Assembly: GCA_051647245.1 (NCBI GenBank)
Contig: JBOFDS010000011.1
Coordinates: 124,001-188,000 of the forward strand
From: Brevinema_A sp051647245
GTDB lineage: Bacteria; Spirochaetota; Brevinematia; Brevinematales; Brevinemataceae
Direction of reading: 5' to 3'
DNA: 64,000 bases
Under the pieces are notes generated by a model. It was not told where the DNA came from, searched no databases, and saw only the letters and a program-made list of their open reading frames with translations. This document shows, piece by piece, positions 42,357 to 50,745 of this stretch (positions within the stretch are counted from its first letter, which is position 1; each line of letters starts with the position of its first letter). The position numbers were made by a program, and so were the translations under genes.

Positions 42357-42902
42357 ATGCGAAAACCTGACATGAAAAATTCTCAAAAAGACCAAACAAG
42401 AATCAATGAACAAATCAAAGCTCCAGAATTAAGAGTTCTCGATGCTGATGGTGAAGCTCTTGGAATCTTGAGTTTAGCTGATGCCCTCCGTAAAGCCGAA
42501 GAAGCGGAATTAGATCTTGTAGAAGTATCTCCTACTGCTGTGCCACCTGTGGCAAGAATTGTCGACTACGGTAAATATCTCTATCAAAAAGAAAAAAAGC
42601 TAAAAGAAGCGCGTAAAAATCAAAAAAACGTCGAACTTAAAGAAGTTAAGTTTGGGCCTCATATTGACAAACACGATTTTGATTACCGCGTCAAAAGAAT
42701 GCAAGACTTCCTTGCAAAAGGTGATAAGGTAAAGGTCAGTATCCGTTTTAGAGGACGTGAGATGGCACACACAGAGATTGGATTTGATATTATCAAACGT
42801 ATTCTTGAAATACTTCCTGAGATCGTGATCGAAAAACCAGCAAAACTTGAAGGTCGTCAGATCTTGATGGTTGTTGCTCCGCCAAAAACTCAAAAAAAAT
42901 AA
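42357..42902 (+). CDS. infC: Translation initiation factor IF-3
   Basis: IF-3 binds the 30S subunit and checks start codons. The 181-aa protein has the N-domain block RINEQIKAPELRVLDADGEALGI and the C-domain KEVKFGPHIDKHDFDYRVKR, VSIRFRGREMAHTEIG. The start here is an ordinary ATG with AAAGGA, not the AUU/rare start used for autocontrol in Escherichia. It leads the standard infC-rpmI-rplT operon. Confidence 0.96.
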   Translation: MRKPDMKNSQKDQTRINEQIKAPELRVLDADGEALGILSLADALRKAEEAELDLVEVSPTAVPPVARIVDYGKYLYQKEKKLKEARKNQKNVELKEVKFGPHIDKHDFDYRVKRMQDFLAKGDKVKVSIRFRGREMAHTEIGFDIIKRILEILPEIVIEKPAKLEGRQILMVVAPPKTQKK

Positions 42903-42928
42903 TCAACACAAAAACGATGGAGAGTTTC

Positions 42929-43126
42929 ATGCCAAAAATGAAAACTAACAAATCTGTCGCTAAGCGTTATTCTATTTCTTCTTCTGGGAAAGTACGTCGC
43001 AGTAAATGTGGACGTCGTCACTTACTTGAAGGTAAAACACCTAAAGTAAAAAGAACCAGCAAAGGACTTGTAGAAGTACGTAAAAAATTAGCTGACAAAA
43101 TCAAATTGATGATGCCTTTTGTTTAA
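42929..43126 (+). CDS. rpmI: 50S ribosomal protein L35
   Basis: A 65-aa basic protein starting MPKMKTNKSVAKRYSISSSGKVRR with the L35 signature KCGRRHLL and the C-terminal VRKKLADKIKLMMPFV. The ATG at 42929 is chosen for the family start and a GGAGA site; four codons upstream are rejected. It is the second gene of the infC operon. Confidence 0.95.
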   Translation: MPKMKTNKSVAKRYSISSSGKVRRSKCGRRHLLEGKTPKVKRTSKGLVEVRKKLADKIKLMMPFV

Positions 43127-43229
43127 TCAAAAACATCACGTTTGATCGGTATTTGGATGGGACTGGGTGTCCATTCGAAGCCTCGGGGAAAGTCTTCTTT
43201 CCACCATTAAATTATAGGAGTACTCGCCA
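43127..43229 (+). promoter_or_regulatory. Structured leader between rpmI and rplT, possible L20 autoregulatory site
   Basis: The 103-nt gap is long for this pair. It contains a stem GGAAAG-TCTT-CTTTCC at 43187-43202 and an upstream hairpin near 43156-43174 (GGAC / GTCC around TGGGT). L20 is known to control its own operon in other bacteria by binding leader RNA, so a control site is plausible. No promoter was seen here. The structure itself is visible; the role is inferred. Confidence 0.5.
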
Positions 43230-43586
43230 ATGAGAGTTACAACATCTAAAACAACCCGCGCACGTCATAAAAAAGTCTTGAATCGTGCTAAAGGTTTTAA
43301 AGGAACAAGAAGTGTTCGTTTTAATGCTGCTAATGAAACATTATTGCACGCATTACGCTATGAATATATTCATAGAAGAACCAGAAGACGAGATATCAAA
43401 AGACTTTGGATCACTCGTATCAATGCTTTCGTAAGAGCTGAAGGAATTACTTATTCCCGTTTCATCGAAGGTTTGAAAAAAGCTAACGCGGCTGTTGACC
43501 GTAAAGTTCTTGCTTGGTTAGCAATGAATGATGCATCTGCTATGAGCGCTTATGTTGCTCTTGCAAAAAAATCACTTGGAATGTAA
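43230..43586 (+). CDS. rplT: 50S ribosomal protein L20
   Basis: A 118-aa protein with the L20 blocks RARHKKVLNRAKGFKGTRS, HALRYEYIHRRTRRRDIKRLWITRINA and LAMNDASAMSAYVALAK. It binds 23S rRNA early in 50S assembly and is an operon repressor in some bacteria. Start site TAGGAG precedes the ATG. It is the last gene of the infC operon and is followed by a terminator. Confidence 0.97.
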   Translation: MRVTTSKTTRARHKKVLNRAKGFKGTRSVRFNAANETLLHALRYEYIHRRTRRRDIKRLWITRINAFVRAEGITYSRFIEGLKKANAAVDRKVLAWLAMNDASAMSAYVALAKKSLGM

Positions 43587-43596
43587 TCACCAAAAT

Positions 43597-43624
43597 AAAA
43601 ACGCCTCCACATCGGGGGCGTTTT
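43597..43624. terminator. Bidirectional terminator after rplT
   Basis: AAAACGCCTC / GGGGCGTTTT with a short loop lies between convergent rplT and the unknown exported gene. Confidence 0.8.
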
Positions 43625-43634
43625 CCTGTTTAAA

Positions 43635-44312
43635 TCAGCTTTTTTGAGCGAAAGAGACTTCTATCATATCCCATATTGCAAAACTAAGTGGCTCTTTTCC
43701 TTCTTCATGTAAGAGATTGAAAGTATGTTCGATCTCTTGAATTGTTGTTTGTGCGTTGTAGAGATAAACTTGAGTGCCTATTTCGTAGTCTTTCAAGATC
43801 TGTGCTCCGGTTGATCGAAAAATACGTTGAGCAAGCTGTTTCATTAATTCTTGCATCAAAGAGGGTGAGATCGCTTCAAAAGCAATATAATAATCGCTCA
43901 TTTCTAGAAATCCTATAAAAAGAGTAGGAAAGGCCAAATCTGCAAAATAATCTTCAAAAGCCTGTTTTCCATGATTTTGATGCATATAGTACAAAAACTC
44001 AAATGCAATATCCGTATTAAAAAAAAGTCTCGATTTAGGGGGTGCGCCTTTAGCCATCCTCAGCGATCTGGGAGAGAAATCTAACTTTTTATAAAGAAAA
44101 ACCCTCTCATTCTCTTTCGCTGTATCCAGTTTAAGCGGAGCTGCGTGCAAAAAAATATACCCCTCATCTGCCATTTTCTGGTGATGCACAAAAATCTCTT
44201 CATTAGACATGGATGGAAAATGAAAAGCTTTGTAAATTTTTTGAGTTAGTTCTTCCGCAAAGGTTTCATTACCCAAAACAAAACACATGAATACAAGAGA
44301 AATTCTCTTCAT
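43635..44312 (-). CDS. Unknown exported protein next to the aryl-sulfate sulfotransferase
   Basis: A 225-aa protein with a signal peptide (MKRISLVFMCFVLGNETFA, cut before EE). The mature part is mixed alpha/beta with no cysteine and no membrane helix that I can see. I do not recognise a family. The start follows the end of the sulfotransferase gene by 17 bp, so the two are probably cotranscribed and both act in the periplasm. Role unknown; co-function with the sulfotransferase is only inferred from gene position. Confidence 0.7.
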   Translation of the reverse strand: MKRISLVFMCFVLGNETFAEELTQKIYKAFHFPSMSNEEIFVHHQKMADEGYIFLHAAPLKLDTAKENERVFLYKKLDFSPRSLRMAKGAPPKSRLFFNTDIAFEFLYYMHQNHGKQAFEDYFADLAFPTLFIGFLEMSDYYIAFEAISPSLMQELMKQLAQRIFRSTGAQILKDYEIGTQVYLYNAQTTIQEIEHTFNLLHEEGKEPLSFAIWDMIEVSFAQKS

Positions 44313-44329
44313 ACCAAATCCTTATAAAG

Positions 44330-45889
44330 TTACTTTTGATTTTCCCAATCCGCATAATCGAGTGAATATACTCTATTGCTGTCCATGTAAGGATAAATAG
44401 GAAACTTATCAATCCGATACATGACGGAGGGGGATTCGATTTTCATATCAAAAAGCATTTTACCCTTTGGATCCAACTCAATAATACGACGATCCTTCCC
44501 ATAACCAAAAAAGATCAAGGGATTTTCAGAAAGATCTCCTACCATATCAACGTCGGAAACATAACGCGCATAATTTTTTTCTTTAGTTTGAAATTGTTGC
44601 TCGATACGAGCTTCGAGAGTTTTATGATCTAAAACATACTCAACAAATCTTGATCCTAGAGGGTTTGTTCGGCCTTGTGCTTGATTGTCAAAAAGCATTA
44701 GCGAATTATTTGATCGTAAGAAGAGTGCGTGTTGCCCTATAGGGTTGTCACTAGGATTAGGAAATTGAACTCTTTTACTTGCTAAAGAAGGAATATCTTT
44801 CAAAAAGAGTGAATCTTCAGGAATTTGACCATACTTCAAACCACGAGATATTTTGATTTCATCGGCATTCATAAACCACTTCATTGTCCAAGAACTAACC
44901 TCAACAGCAATAACACCATGATGACGTAGTGAGAGATATAATAGATCTTTCTGAGGATCATAGACGAGGGAGTTTGCATGAGCCCAATCAATACGTTTTT
45001 CTACACCATCAAGAATATAGGGATTGTGATCATCAAAAATAACCTTATTTAATAATTCTCTATCTTTAGGTGAAGCAGCATTTCGAATGGCGTCCCCAAT
45101 AAAAAGTTTTTTATGGATCGCGCCTCTTTTATCGATAACAAAAATCAAATCCTCCCAACCCCATTTACTATTTGCTAGGATAAAGGATTGTTCATCACGA
45201 TAAGGCACAATATCATGATGAACAGGCATTTTGAAAGTTTTTGTGATTTGACCCATCATATTGATGGTTTGGAGGGATTTATTATTATCGATGAGACACA
45301 TAAGAATTTCGGAACCCTCTTTTTTGAGGCGAACAAGATTAGGACTACCTTGTTTTGGTTGATAGAGATAGCGTAGATCTCCTTTTCTATCCAAAGCGAT
45401 CACGCTTCGTGCGTTTGGCAAACTAATAAAGAAGAGGTCTTGATTACGCATATCGGGAGCAGGAAGCTCATCCCCAAAGATCTGTGTATTTATTTTGATG
45501 GGTGTTCCAGCCTCTGGCTCAATCCCCGCAATAGGTGCTCCCTTAGAAATAATAGATACAGGTGGCACTTTTACGGTGAAGACGCGTTGATCTTCATCGG
45601 GGGTTTTAATGATAATAGTATTGACTTGATTTGGGTACAAACCATGTATTGGCAATGTTTTACCATAAAAAGCTGGAAAAGTATGACTAATCGTCATCTC
45701 ACGCGTTTTACCCTTTACAAAAACAGTGATAGGTTTATGAAAGTTTTTTGACAATTTAAAAATAGCAGAGAGAGGTGTAGTTCCTGTGGGATTGATGACA
45801 ATCTGTCCGTCCTTCAGCGATGGGCTTGCAAAGGTACTATTCACAAATAAGATCATGATCGGAAGAAAATATCGATTGATTACAGTCAT
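44330..45889 (-). CDS. Periplasmic aryl-sulfate sulfotransferase (ASST family)
   Basis: This enzyme class moves sulfate from one phenolic ester to another without PAPS. The 519-aa protein has a signal peptide (residues 1-21, ending TFA) and a six-bladed propeller-type body. Active-site residues of the family can be placed: the HH pair in MPVHHDIVPY, His and Asn in WAHANSLVYD, Arg in LSLRHHGVIAVE and the nucleophilic His in IGQHALFLR, corresponding to His252, His356/Asn358, Arg374 and His436 of the Escherichia enzyme. Only one cysteine is present, so the Dsb-made disulfide of the Escherichia enzyme is absent. Sulfate donors and acceptors are unknown. Confidence 0.88.
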   Translation of the reverse strand: MTVINRYFLPIMILFVNSTFASPSLKDGQIVINPTGTTPLSAIFKLSKNFHKPITVFVKGKTREMTISHTFPAFYGKTLPIHGLYPNQVNTIIIKTPDEDQRVFTVKVPPVSIISKGAPIAGIEPEAGTPIKINTQIFGDELPAPDMRNQDLFFISLPNARSVIALDRKGDLRYLYQPKQGSPNLVRLKKEGSEILMCLIDNNKSLQTINMMGQITKTFKMPVHHDIVPYRDEQSFILANSKWGWEDLIFVIDKRGAIHKKLFIGDAIRNAASPKDRELLNKVIFDDHNPYILDGVEKRIDWAHANSLVYDPQKDLLYLSLRHHGVIAVEVSSWTMKWFMNADEIKISRGLKYGQIPEDSLFLKDIPSLASKRVQFPNPSDNPIGQHALFLRSNNSLMLFDNQAQGRTNPLGSRFVEYVLDHKTLEARIEQQFQTKEKNYARYVSDVDMVGDLSENPLIFFGYGKDRRIIELDPKGKMLFDMKIESPSVMYRIDKFPIYPYMDSNRVYSLDYADWENQK

Positions 45890-45919
45890 AAAAATTCCTA
45901 AAATTACACTAATATAGAT

Positions 45920-45948
45920 ATTATAACAAAAAACTTAATTTATCGCAA
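45920..45948 (-). promoter_or_regulatory. Promoter of the sulfotransferase operon
   Basis: Minus-strand TTGCGA (45948-45943) and TATAAT (45925-45920) with a 17-bp spacer, about 30 bp before the gene; divergent to the pyrG promoter. Confidence 0.65.
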
Positions 45949-45984
45949 GAAGCTACCAATTTAGCTAATTTTGAGGATGAAATA

Positions 45985-46013
45985 TTGTCAAGATCTAAAA
46001 AATATGGTATAAT
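45985..46013 (+). promoter_or_regulatory. Promoter of the pyrG operon
   Basis: TTGTCA (45985-45990) and TATAAT (46008-46013), 17 bp apart, about 26 bp before the ATG. No long attenuator leader is present, unlike Bacillus pyrG. Confidence 0.75.
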
Positions 46014-46039
46014 ATAAGATCAAGATAAATGGAGAAAAT

Positions 46040-47635
46040 ATGTCTAAGTATATTTTTGTGACAGGCGGAGTGGTTTCATCTTTAGGAAAGGGTATCACCG
46101 CATCAGCGATTGGCACTGTTGTCAAGGCAGCAAATTACAGTGTGAACATGATGAAGATTGACCCTTATTTGAACGTTGATGCAGGAACAATGCGTCCTTA
46201 CGAACATGGAGAAGTCTTTGTTTGTGATGATGGCACGGAGACAGATCTTGACCTTGGAAACTATGAACGTTTTCTTCAATTAAAAACTCACAAAGACTCG
46301 GCTATGACCACTGGTGCTGTCTACCAAAAAGTCATCGAGTCCGAACGTCGTGGTGAATACCTTGGACAAACTGTTCAGGTGATCCCACATATTACTGACG
46401 AAATCAAAAGACGTATCAGAAACTTTGATAAAAACCAATCTGATATTTGTATTATTGAGCTTGGCGGGACAATTGGTGATATTGAAAGTGTGCCTTTTAT
46501 TGAGGCATTACGTCAATTTGCCCTTGAAGAAGGCTACGAAAACGTGATGTTTATTCATTTAACTTTAGTGCCTAGCGTAACAGGTGGCGAACTCAAAACA
46601 AAACCTTCCCAGCATTCTGTAAAAACCCTCATGTCTAACGGGATCCATCCTGACATGCTTGTGTGTCGTTCTAAAGACGTACTTGATGCGGATATTAAGG
46701 ATAAATTATCTCTTTTCTGTAACGTTCCTAAAAACGCTGTGATCTCTTTACCTGATGTAAGCAGCATTTATGAAGTGCCTCTCAAACTCGAAGAAGAAAA
46801 GGTACTCGAAATCATCGAAAAACGTCTCCACCTCCCTATGCACAAACCAAATCTCAAAGCTTGGGAGACGATTGTTCACAACATTAAAAACCCTGAAAAA
46901 GAAATTAAGGTGGCATTTGTCGGGAAGTACCTCAAGATGAGTGATGCCTACAAATCTGTCTTTGAAGCCTTTGAACATGCAAGTTTCACTCACAAACTAA
47001 AAACATCTTTCATCAATATCGACCCTGAAAAACTCGAAGCTAACGACCCAGAAACCCTTGCAACACTAGAATCCGTAGATGGGATTTTTGTTCCAGGAGG
47101 ATTTGGTTCCCGCGGTATCAATGGTAAAATCAAAGCACTCGGCTATGGCCGTGTGAATAAGATCCCTACTTTTGGTATTTGTTTGGGCTTACAGTGTGTC
47201 GTGATTGAATACGCACGCAATGTTTTAGGGCTTGAAACAGCTCACTCCACGGAATTCAATGAAGAAACAAAGTACCCTGTGATTGATATGCTTGCAAACC
47301 TTAAAAACATCAAGGATCTTGGTGGCACCATGCGTCTTGGAGCTTATACAAGTACTCTTGACCCTCAATCAAAAATCGCAAAAATCTATGGACAAACAAC
47401 AATCTCTGAGAGACATAGACATCGTTTTGAAGTGAACCCTAGTTTTGTGGAAGACCTCAAAAAAGCTGGGCTCAAAATTTCAGGGGTTGGCCCATCGAAT
47501 CTTGTGGAAACGGTGGAAATTGAGGATCATCCTTGGTATATTGCTGTGCAGTACCACCCAGAATTTTTGTCCTCACCTCTTGCTCCTCACCCACTTTTTG
47601 AATCCTTCGTGAAGACGATTGCTGACAAAAAATAA
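46040..47635 (+). CDS. pyrG: CTP synthase (glutamine hydrolysing)
   Basis: PyrG turns UTP into CTP using ATP and glutamine. The 531-aa protein has the synthetase domain start KYIFVTGGVVSSLGKGITASAIGTVVK, IDPYLNVDAGTMRPYEHGEVFV and the C-terminal class I amidotransferase domain with the nucleophile Cys in FGICLGLQCVVIEYARNV and His/Glu in AVQYHPEFLSSP. GGAG precedes the ATG. It heads the pyrG-manC-unknown-lysS run. Confidence 0.97.
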   Translation: MSKYIFVTGGVVSSLGKGITASAIGTVVKAANYSVNMMKIDPYLNVDAGTMRPYEHGEVFVCDDGTETDLDLGNYERFLQLKTHKDSAMTTGAVYQKVIESERRGEYLGQTVQVIPHITDEIKRRIRNFDKNQSDICIIELGGTIGDIESVPFIEALRQFALEEGYENVMFIHLTLVPSVTGGELKTKPSQHSVKTLMSNGIHPDMLVCRSKDVLDADIKDKLSLFCNVPKNAVISLPDVSSIYEVPLKLEEEKVLEIIEKRLHLPMHKPNLKAWETIVHNIKNPEKEIKVAFVGKYLKMSDAYKSVFEAFEHASFTHKLKTSFINIDPEKLEANDPETLATLESVDGIFVPGGFGSRGINGKIKALGYGRVNKIPTFGICLGLQCVVIEYARNVLGLETAHSTEFNEETKYPVIDMLANLKNIKDLGGTMRLGAYTSTLDPQSKIAKIYGQTTISERHRHRFEVNPSFVEDLKKAGLKISGVGPSNLVETVEIEDHPWYIAVQYHPEFLSSPLAPHPLFESFVKTIADKK

Positions 47636-47650
47636 ATAATAGGACTTCCT

Positions 47651-48709
47651 ATGCACGCATTACTACTTGCGGGAGGAAAAGGCACGCGTCTGTGGCCTCT
47701 TTCTCAAAAAAACACCCCAAAACAACTCCTCTCACCTCTCGGTGATGATAAATCTTTACTTGAGCATACTGTGATCCGCACTCAATCAGTTGGTTTTGAT
47801 TCTAAAAACATTCACCTTGTTACGACTACGGATCAGAGTCCTGATATGCAAAAGGTCTGGAATCCTTTGCAACTTGGTTGTATTATTGAGGAGCCTTGTG
47901 CAAGAAATACAGGTCCAGCTATCTTACTTGCTGCGAAAAAATTGATGAGTAATAAGATTGCGGAAGATGAGAGCATTTTTGTATTTCCAACCGATGCCTA
48001 CCTTACAGATTTTCAACCCAATCTCAATATCAAGATGAAAGACTTCATCTTTTGTTATCGCATTCAACCAACCCGTCCTGAGACAGGATACGGCTACATG
48101 CAGGCACATACAGGTGGTATCATCCGAAAGGTTCGCCTCTTCAAAGAAAAACCAAACCGCGAAACTGCAGAAGCTTGGTTTGATCTTTGGGAGAATCACC
48201 CAGAAATTGGCGAGGAAGAAAAATATTTTTGGAATTCTGGGATTTATGCATTTACGATCAATTCTCTTTCTTGTGCCTTAATGAAGATCGACGCAAAACT
48301 CCATGAATTCTGGCTCAACAGTTCTTATGAAGAATTTGTTGCGCAATACGAATCCCTTCCTAAAGAATCTTTCGACACAATGGTTGCTGAAAATGCTTGG
48401 AATCTCCATTGTGCGCCACTCCCTGCAAGCTCTTGGCGAGACATTGGATCTTGGGAATCTATACATGAAGCTCTTCGCTCAGAAAAAGATGAGAACATTG
48501 TACTTGGTGAAGCTCGCTTGATCGAGTCAAATAGTAAATCTTGTTTGATTTCTGCTGATAAAGAATATAACATTGTTTGTGGCGAGATCGAGAATCTTGC
48601 GATTATTGTTAAGGATAATAACATCCTTATTCTTGATAAAAGCAAGCCAAACACGATGCAGCAATTAATAAATAAAATTCAGGACGAACATCCTGATATC
48701 ATGGAATAA
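47651..48709 (+). CDS. manC: Mannose-1-phosphate guanylyltransferase
   Basis: The enzyme makes GDP-mannose from mannose-1-phosphate and GTP. The 352-aa protein starts LLLAGGKGTRLWPLSQKNTPKQLLSPLGD, has EPCARNTGPAILLAAK, RPETGYGYMQ and FKEKPNRETAEAW, then WNSGIYAF and SWRDIGSWESIHEAL. It is the short form, without the C-terminal cupin isomerase domain of the long bifunctional type. GDP-mannose would feed surface glycans, fitting the WbaP-like transferase at 54.2-55.7 kb. It is 15 bp after pyrG. Confidence 0.92.
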   Translation: MHALLLAGGKGTRLWPLSQKNTPKQLLSPLGDDKSLLEHTVIRTQSVGFDSKNIHLVTTTDQSPDMQKVWNPLQLGCIIEEPCARNTGPAILLAAKKLMSNKIAEDESIFVFPTDAYLTDFQPNLNIKMKDFIFCYRIQPTRPETGYGYMQAHTGGIIRKVRLFKEKPNRETAEAWFDLWENHPEIGEEEKYFWNSGIYAFTINSLSCALMKIDAKLHEFWLNSSYEEFVAQYESLPKESFDTMVAENAWNLHCAPLPASSWRDIGSWESIHEALRSEKDENIVLGEARLIESNSKSCLISADKEYNIVCGEIENLAIIVKDNNILILDKSKPNTMQQLINKIQDEHPDIME

Positions 48710-48712
48710 GCT

Positions 48713-49156
48713 ATGATGATAATGGTAATAACTGGATCGATTATTGTTTTGGGGATGATAATATTTTTAACCCTTAACAAGCAACCGAATAAACAGTTGA
48801 TCAAAAAGATCAAAACTCTTGCTTTATATTTGAATAAAAATCTGTCTTTAGATGATTCCTATACATTTATTGAGCTTCTTCGTCATATTACTGTTGAACT
48901 TGTTGAACTAAATAAGCAAAGTCATTTCCCAAAAGAATTGCATGACATCACGAATAATTTACTTGGTTTTGTACTTTCTATTCCTCGTTTAGAAGAAAGT
49001 GAATCAAACTCCCTAGCTGAAGCAATTCATCAAATTGACAAGCTTATGACTACTTCTCAAGAAGCCCAATCCTACCTCAAGCTACATTTAAATTCACTTA
49101 TTACCATTGTTTCAAAATCTCAAAAACACCCATACAATCACAAAAAGGAAAAATAA
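48713..49156 (+). CDS. Unknown membrane-anchored helical protein
   Basis: A 147-aa protein with a single N-terminal membrane helix (about residues 3-20, VITGSIIVLGMIIFLTL) and a helical, charged remainder of about 125 residues in the cytoplasm. I do not recognise a family. Its start is 3 bp after the manC stop and its stop is one base before the lysS start, so it is a genuine operon member. Several ATGs are close together (48713, 48716, 48725), so the exact start is uncertain. Confidence 0.68.
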   Translation: MMIMVITGSIIVLGMIIFLTLNKQPNKQLIKKIKTLALYLNKNLSLDDSYTFIELLRHITVELVELNKQSHFPKELHDITNNLLGFVLSIPRLEESESNSLAEAIHQIDKLMTTSQEAQSYLKLHLNSLITIVSKSQKHPYNHKKEK

Positions 49157-49157
49157 T

Positions 49158-50639
49158 ATGTCCGAAGAAACACTTCTTAATGCCTCAGATGAACACAGTG
49201 TTCGCCTCCAAAAATTAGAAGAGTGGCAAAAATTAGGCGTGGATCCGTTCACACCTCGTGCCAACACACCTAGAAATAAATTCTCCACAGAACTTTGTGA
49301 GGAATTTGAACAAAATCCAGAATCCGAAGTAACAGGTACGATCGCTGGTCGTATCATGCTCAAACGCGACTTTGGGAAAGCTGCCTTTGCATCCCTTCAA
49401 GACGAAGAAGGTAATATCCAAGTCTATTTCAAAAAAGACGTTCTCGGTGACGAACTTTATGAACAGTATAAATTACTCGATCTTGGTGATATTATCTCTG
49501 CGACAGGAAAAATGTTCTTCACCAAAAAAGGAGAAGCAACACTAGAGCTTACTTCTTTCCAAATCCTCACCAAAGCACTTCGTCCACTCCCTGAGAAATT
49601 TCATGGACTGGAAGATATTGAAACCAGATATAGAAAGCGTTATTTAGATTTGATCACTCACAGAGAAGTGAAACAAAACTTTGTGCTTCGTTCTCGTTTG
49701 ACGCATATGATTAGGGATATTCTCGTCAAAAAAGGCTTCCTTGAAGTTGAAACACCTATGATGCATACTCTTGCTGGAGGCGCTGCTGCGAGACCTTTTA
49801 TCACACATCATAACGCACTTGATATGGAGCTATATCTCCGTATCGCACCTGAACTCTACCTCAAAAGACTTGTGGTTGGGGGAATGCATAAAGTTTTCGA
49901 AATCAACAGAAACTTCCGTAACGAAGGAATTGACACCACCCACAACCCTGAATTCACCATGCTTGAACTTTACGAAGCATACTCTGACTGGCGTGGAATG
50001 GTGGATATTTTCAAAATTATCACCGCAACCGTATCTCAAGAACTCCTCGGATCCACAAAAATCTCTTATCAAGGTGTTGAAGCCGATCTTGGAAATTGGA
50101 AAGAGATTTCTTATTCCGACGCTCTTCGTGAGAAAGGTGTTGACCCAGACGCATTAAGCACAAGGGAGCTTGCCCTCGCCAAAGCAAAAGAACACCATCT
50201 CGAAATCAGTGATGATCTTGGGCGTTGGGGGATCTTAGCGGAATTATTTGAGCACCTCGTTGAGGATCATTTGGTACAACCTACTATTATCTTTGACTAC
50301 CCTGCTGAAATTTCTCCATTATCCAAACGTAAACCTGAAAATCCTGAACTTGCAGAACGTTTTGAAGCATTTGCTTTTGGAATGGAACTCTGTAATGGAT
50401 TCTCTGAGTTAAACAATCCTCTCACCCAAAGACAAGTCTTCGAAGATCAAATGAAGAAAAAAGACGGTGGAGATGACGAAGCGATGCCTTATGATGAAGA
50501 CTTCATCGAAGCGCTCGAGCAAGGTCTTCCTCCTACCGGTGGTATCGGGATTGGTATCGATCGCCTCACGATGATCTTAATTGACACTGCGTCTATCAGA
50601 GACGTGATCCTCTTCCCAACCATGAGAAACTCTAAATAA
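49158..50639 (+). CDS. lysS: Lysyl-tRNA synthetase, class II
   Basis: Charges tRNA-Lys. The 493-aa protein has an N-terminal OB fold (TGTIAGRIMLKRDFGKAAF) and the class II core with motif 2 NRNFRNEGIDTTHNPEFTMLE and motif 3 GIGIGIDRLTMILID. The ATG at 49158 is chosen for AAGGAAA upstream and the family start; 17 upstream codons are rejected. Borrelia and Treponema use the unrelated class I LysRS, so this class II form is a lineage mark. It closes the pyrG operon and ends at a terminator. Confidence 0.96.
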   Translation: MSEETLLNASDEHSVRLQKLEEWQKLGVDPFTPRANTPRNKFSTELCEEFEQNPESEVTGTIAGRIMLKRDFGKAAFASLQDEEGNIQVYFKKDVLGDELYEQYKLLDLGDIISATGKMFFTKKGEATLELTSFQILTKALRPLPEKFHGLEDIETRYRKRYLDLITHREVKQNFVLRSRLTHMIRDILVKKGFLEVETPMMHTLAGGAAARPFITHHNALDMELYLRIAPELYLKRLVVGGMHKVFEINRNFRNEGIDTTHNPEFTMLELYEAYSDWRGMVDIFKIITATVSQELLGSTKISYQGVEADLGNWKEISYSDALREKGVDPDALSTRELALAKAKEHHLEISDDLGRWGILAELFEHLVEDHLVQPTIIFDYPAEISPLSKRKPENPELAERFEAFAFGMELCNGFSELNNPLTQRQVFEDQMKKKDGGDDEAMPYDEDFIEALEQGLPPTGGIGIGIDRLTMILIDTASIRDVILFPTMRNSK

Positions 50640-50642
50640 AAT

Positions 50643-50669
50643 AAAGCCCCTAAAATTTAGGGGCTTTTT
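50643..50669 (+). terminator. Terminator after lysS
   Basis: AAAGCCCCTAA / TTAGGGGCTTT with a short loop and a T tract, directly after lysS. Confidence 0.85.
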
Positions 50670-50678
50670 CTTTTCTGC

Positions 50679-50707
50679 TTGAGATTTTCTTAAAAAACGT
50701 GTATACT
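50679..50707 (+). promoter_or_regulatory. Promoter of pheS-pheT
   Basis: TTGAGA (50679-50684) and TATACT (50702-50707) with a 17-bp spacer, 38 bp before the ATG. No pheM-like leader peptide or T-box was seen. Confidence 0.65.
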
Positions 50708-50745
50708 AAAAGGTACAAAAAAAATTTGCTCTTAAAGGAGAATTT

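Noticed and set aside
43141..43205. tRNA-like look of the rpmI-rplT spacer (TTCGAAGCC and a CCA end)
   Set aside because: The arms cannot be folded into a cloverleaf; the TTCGA element is not next to an acceptor stem.
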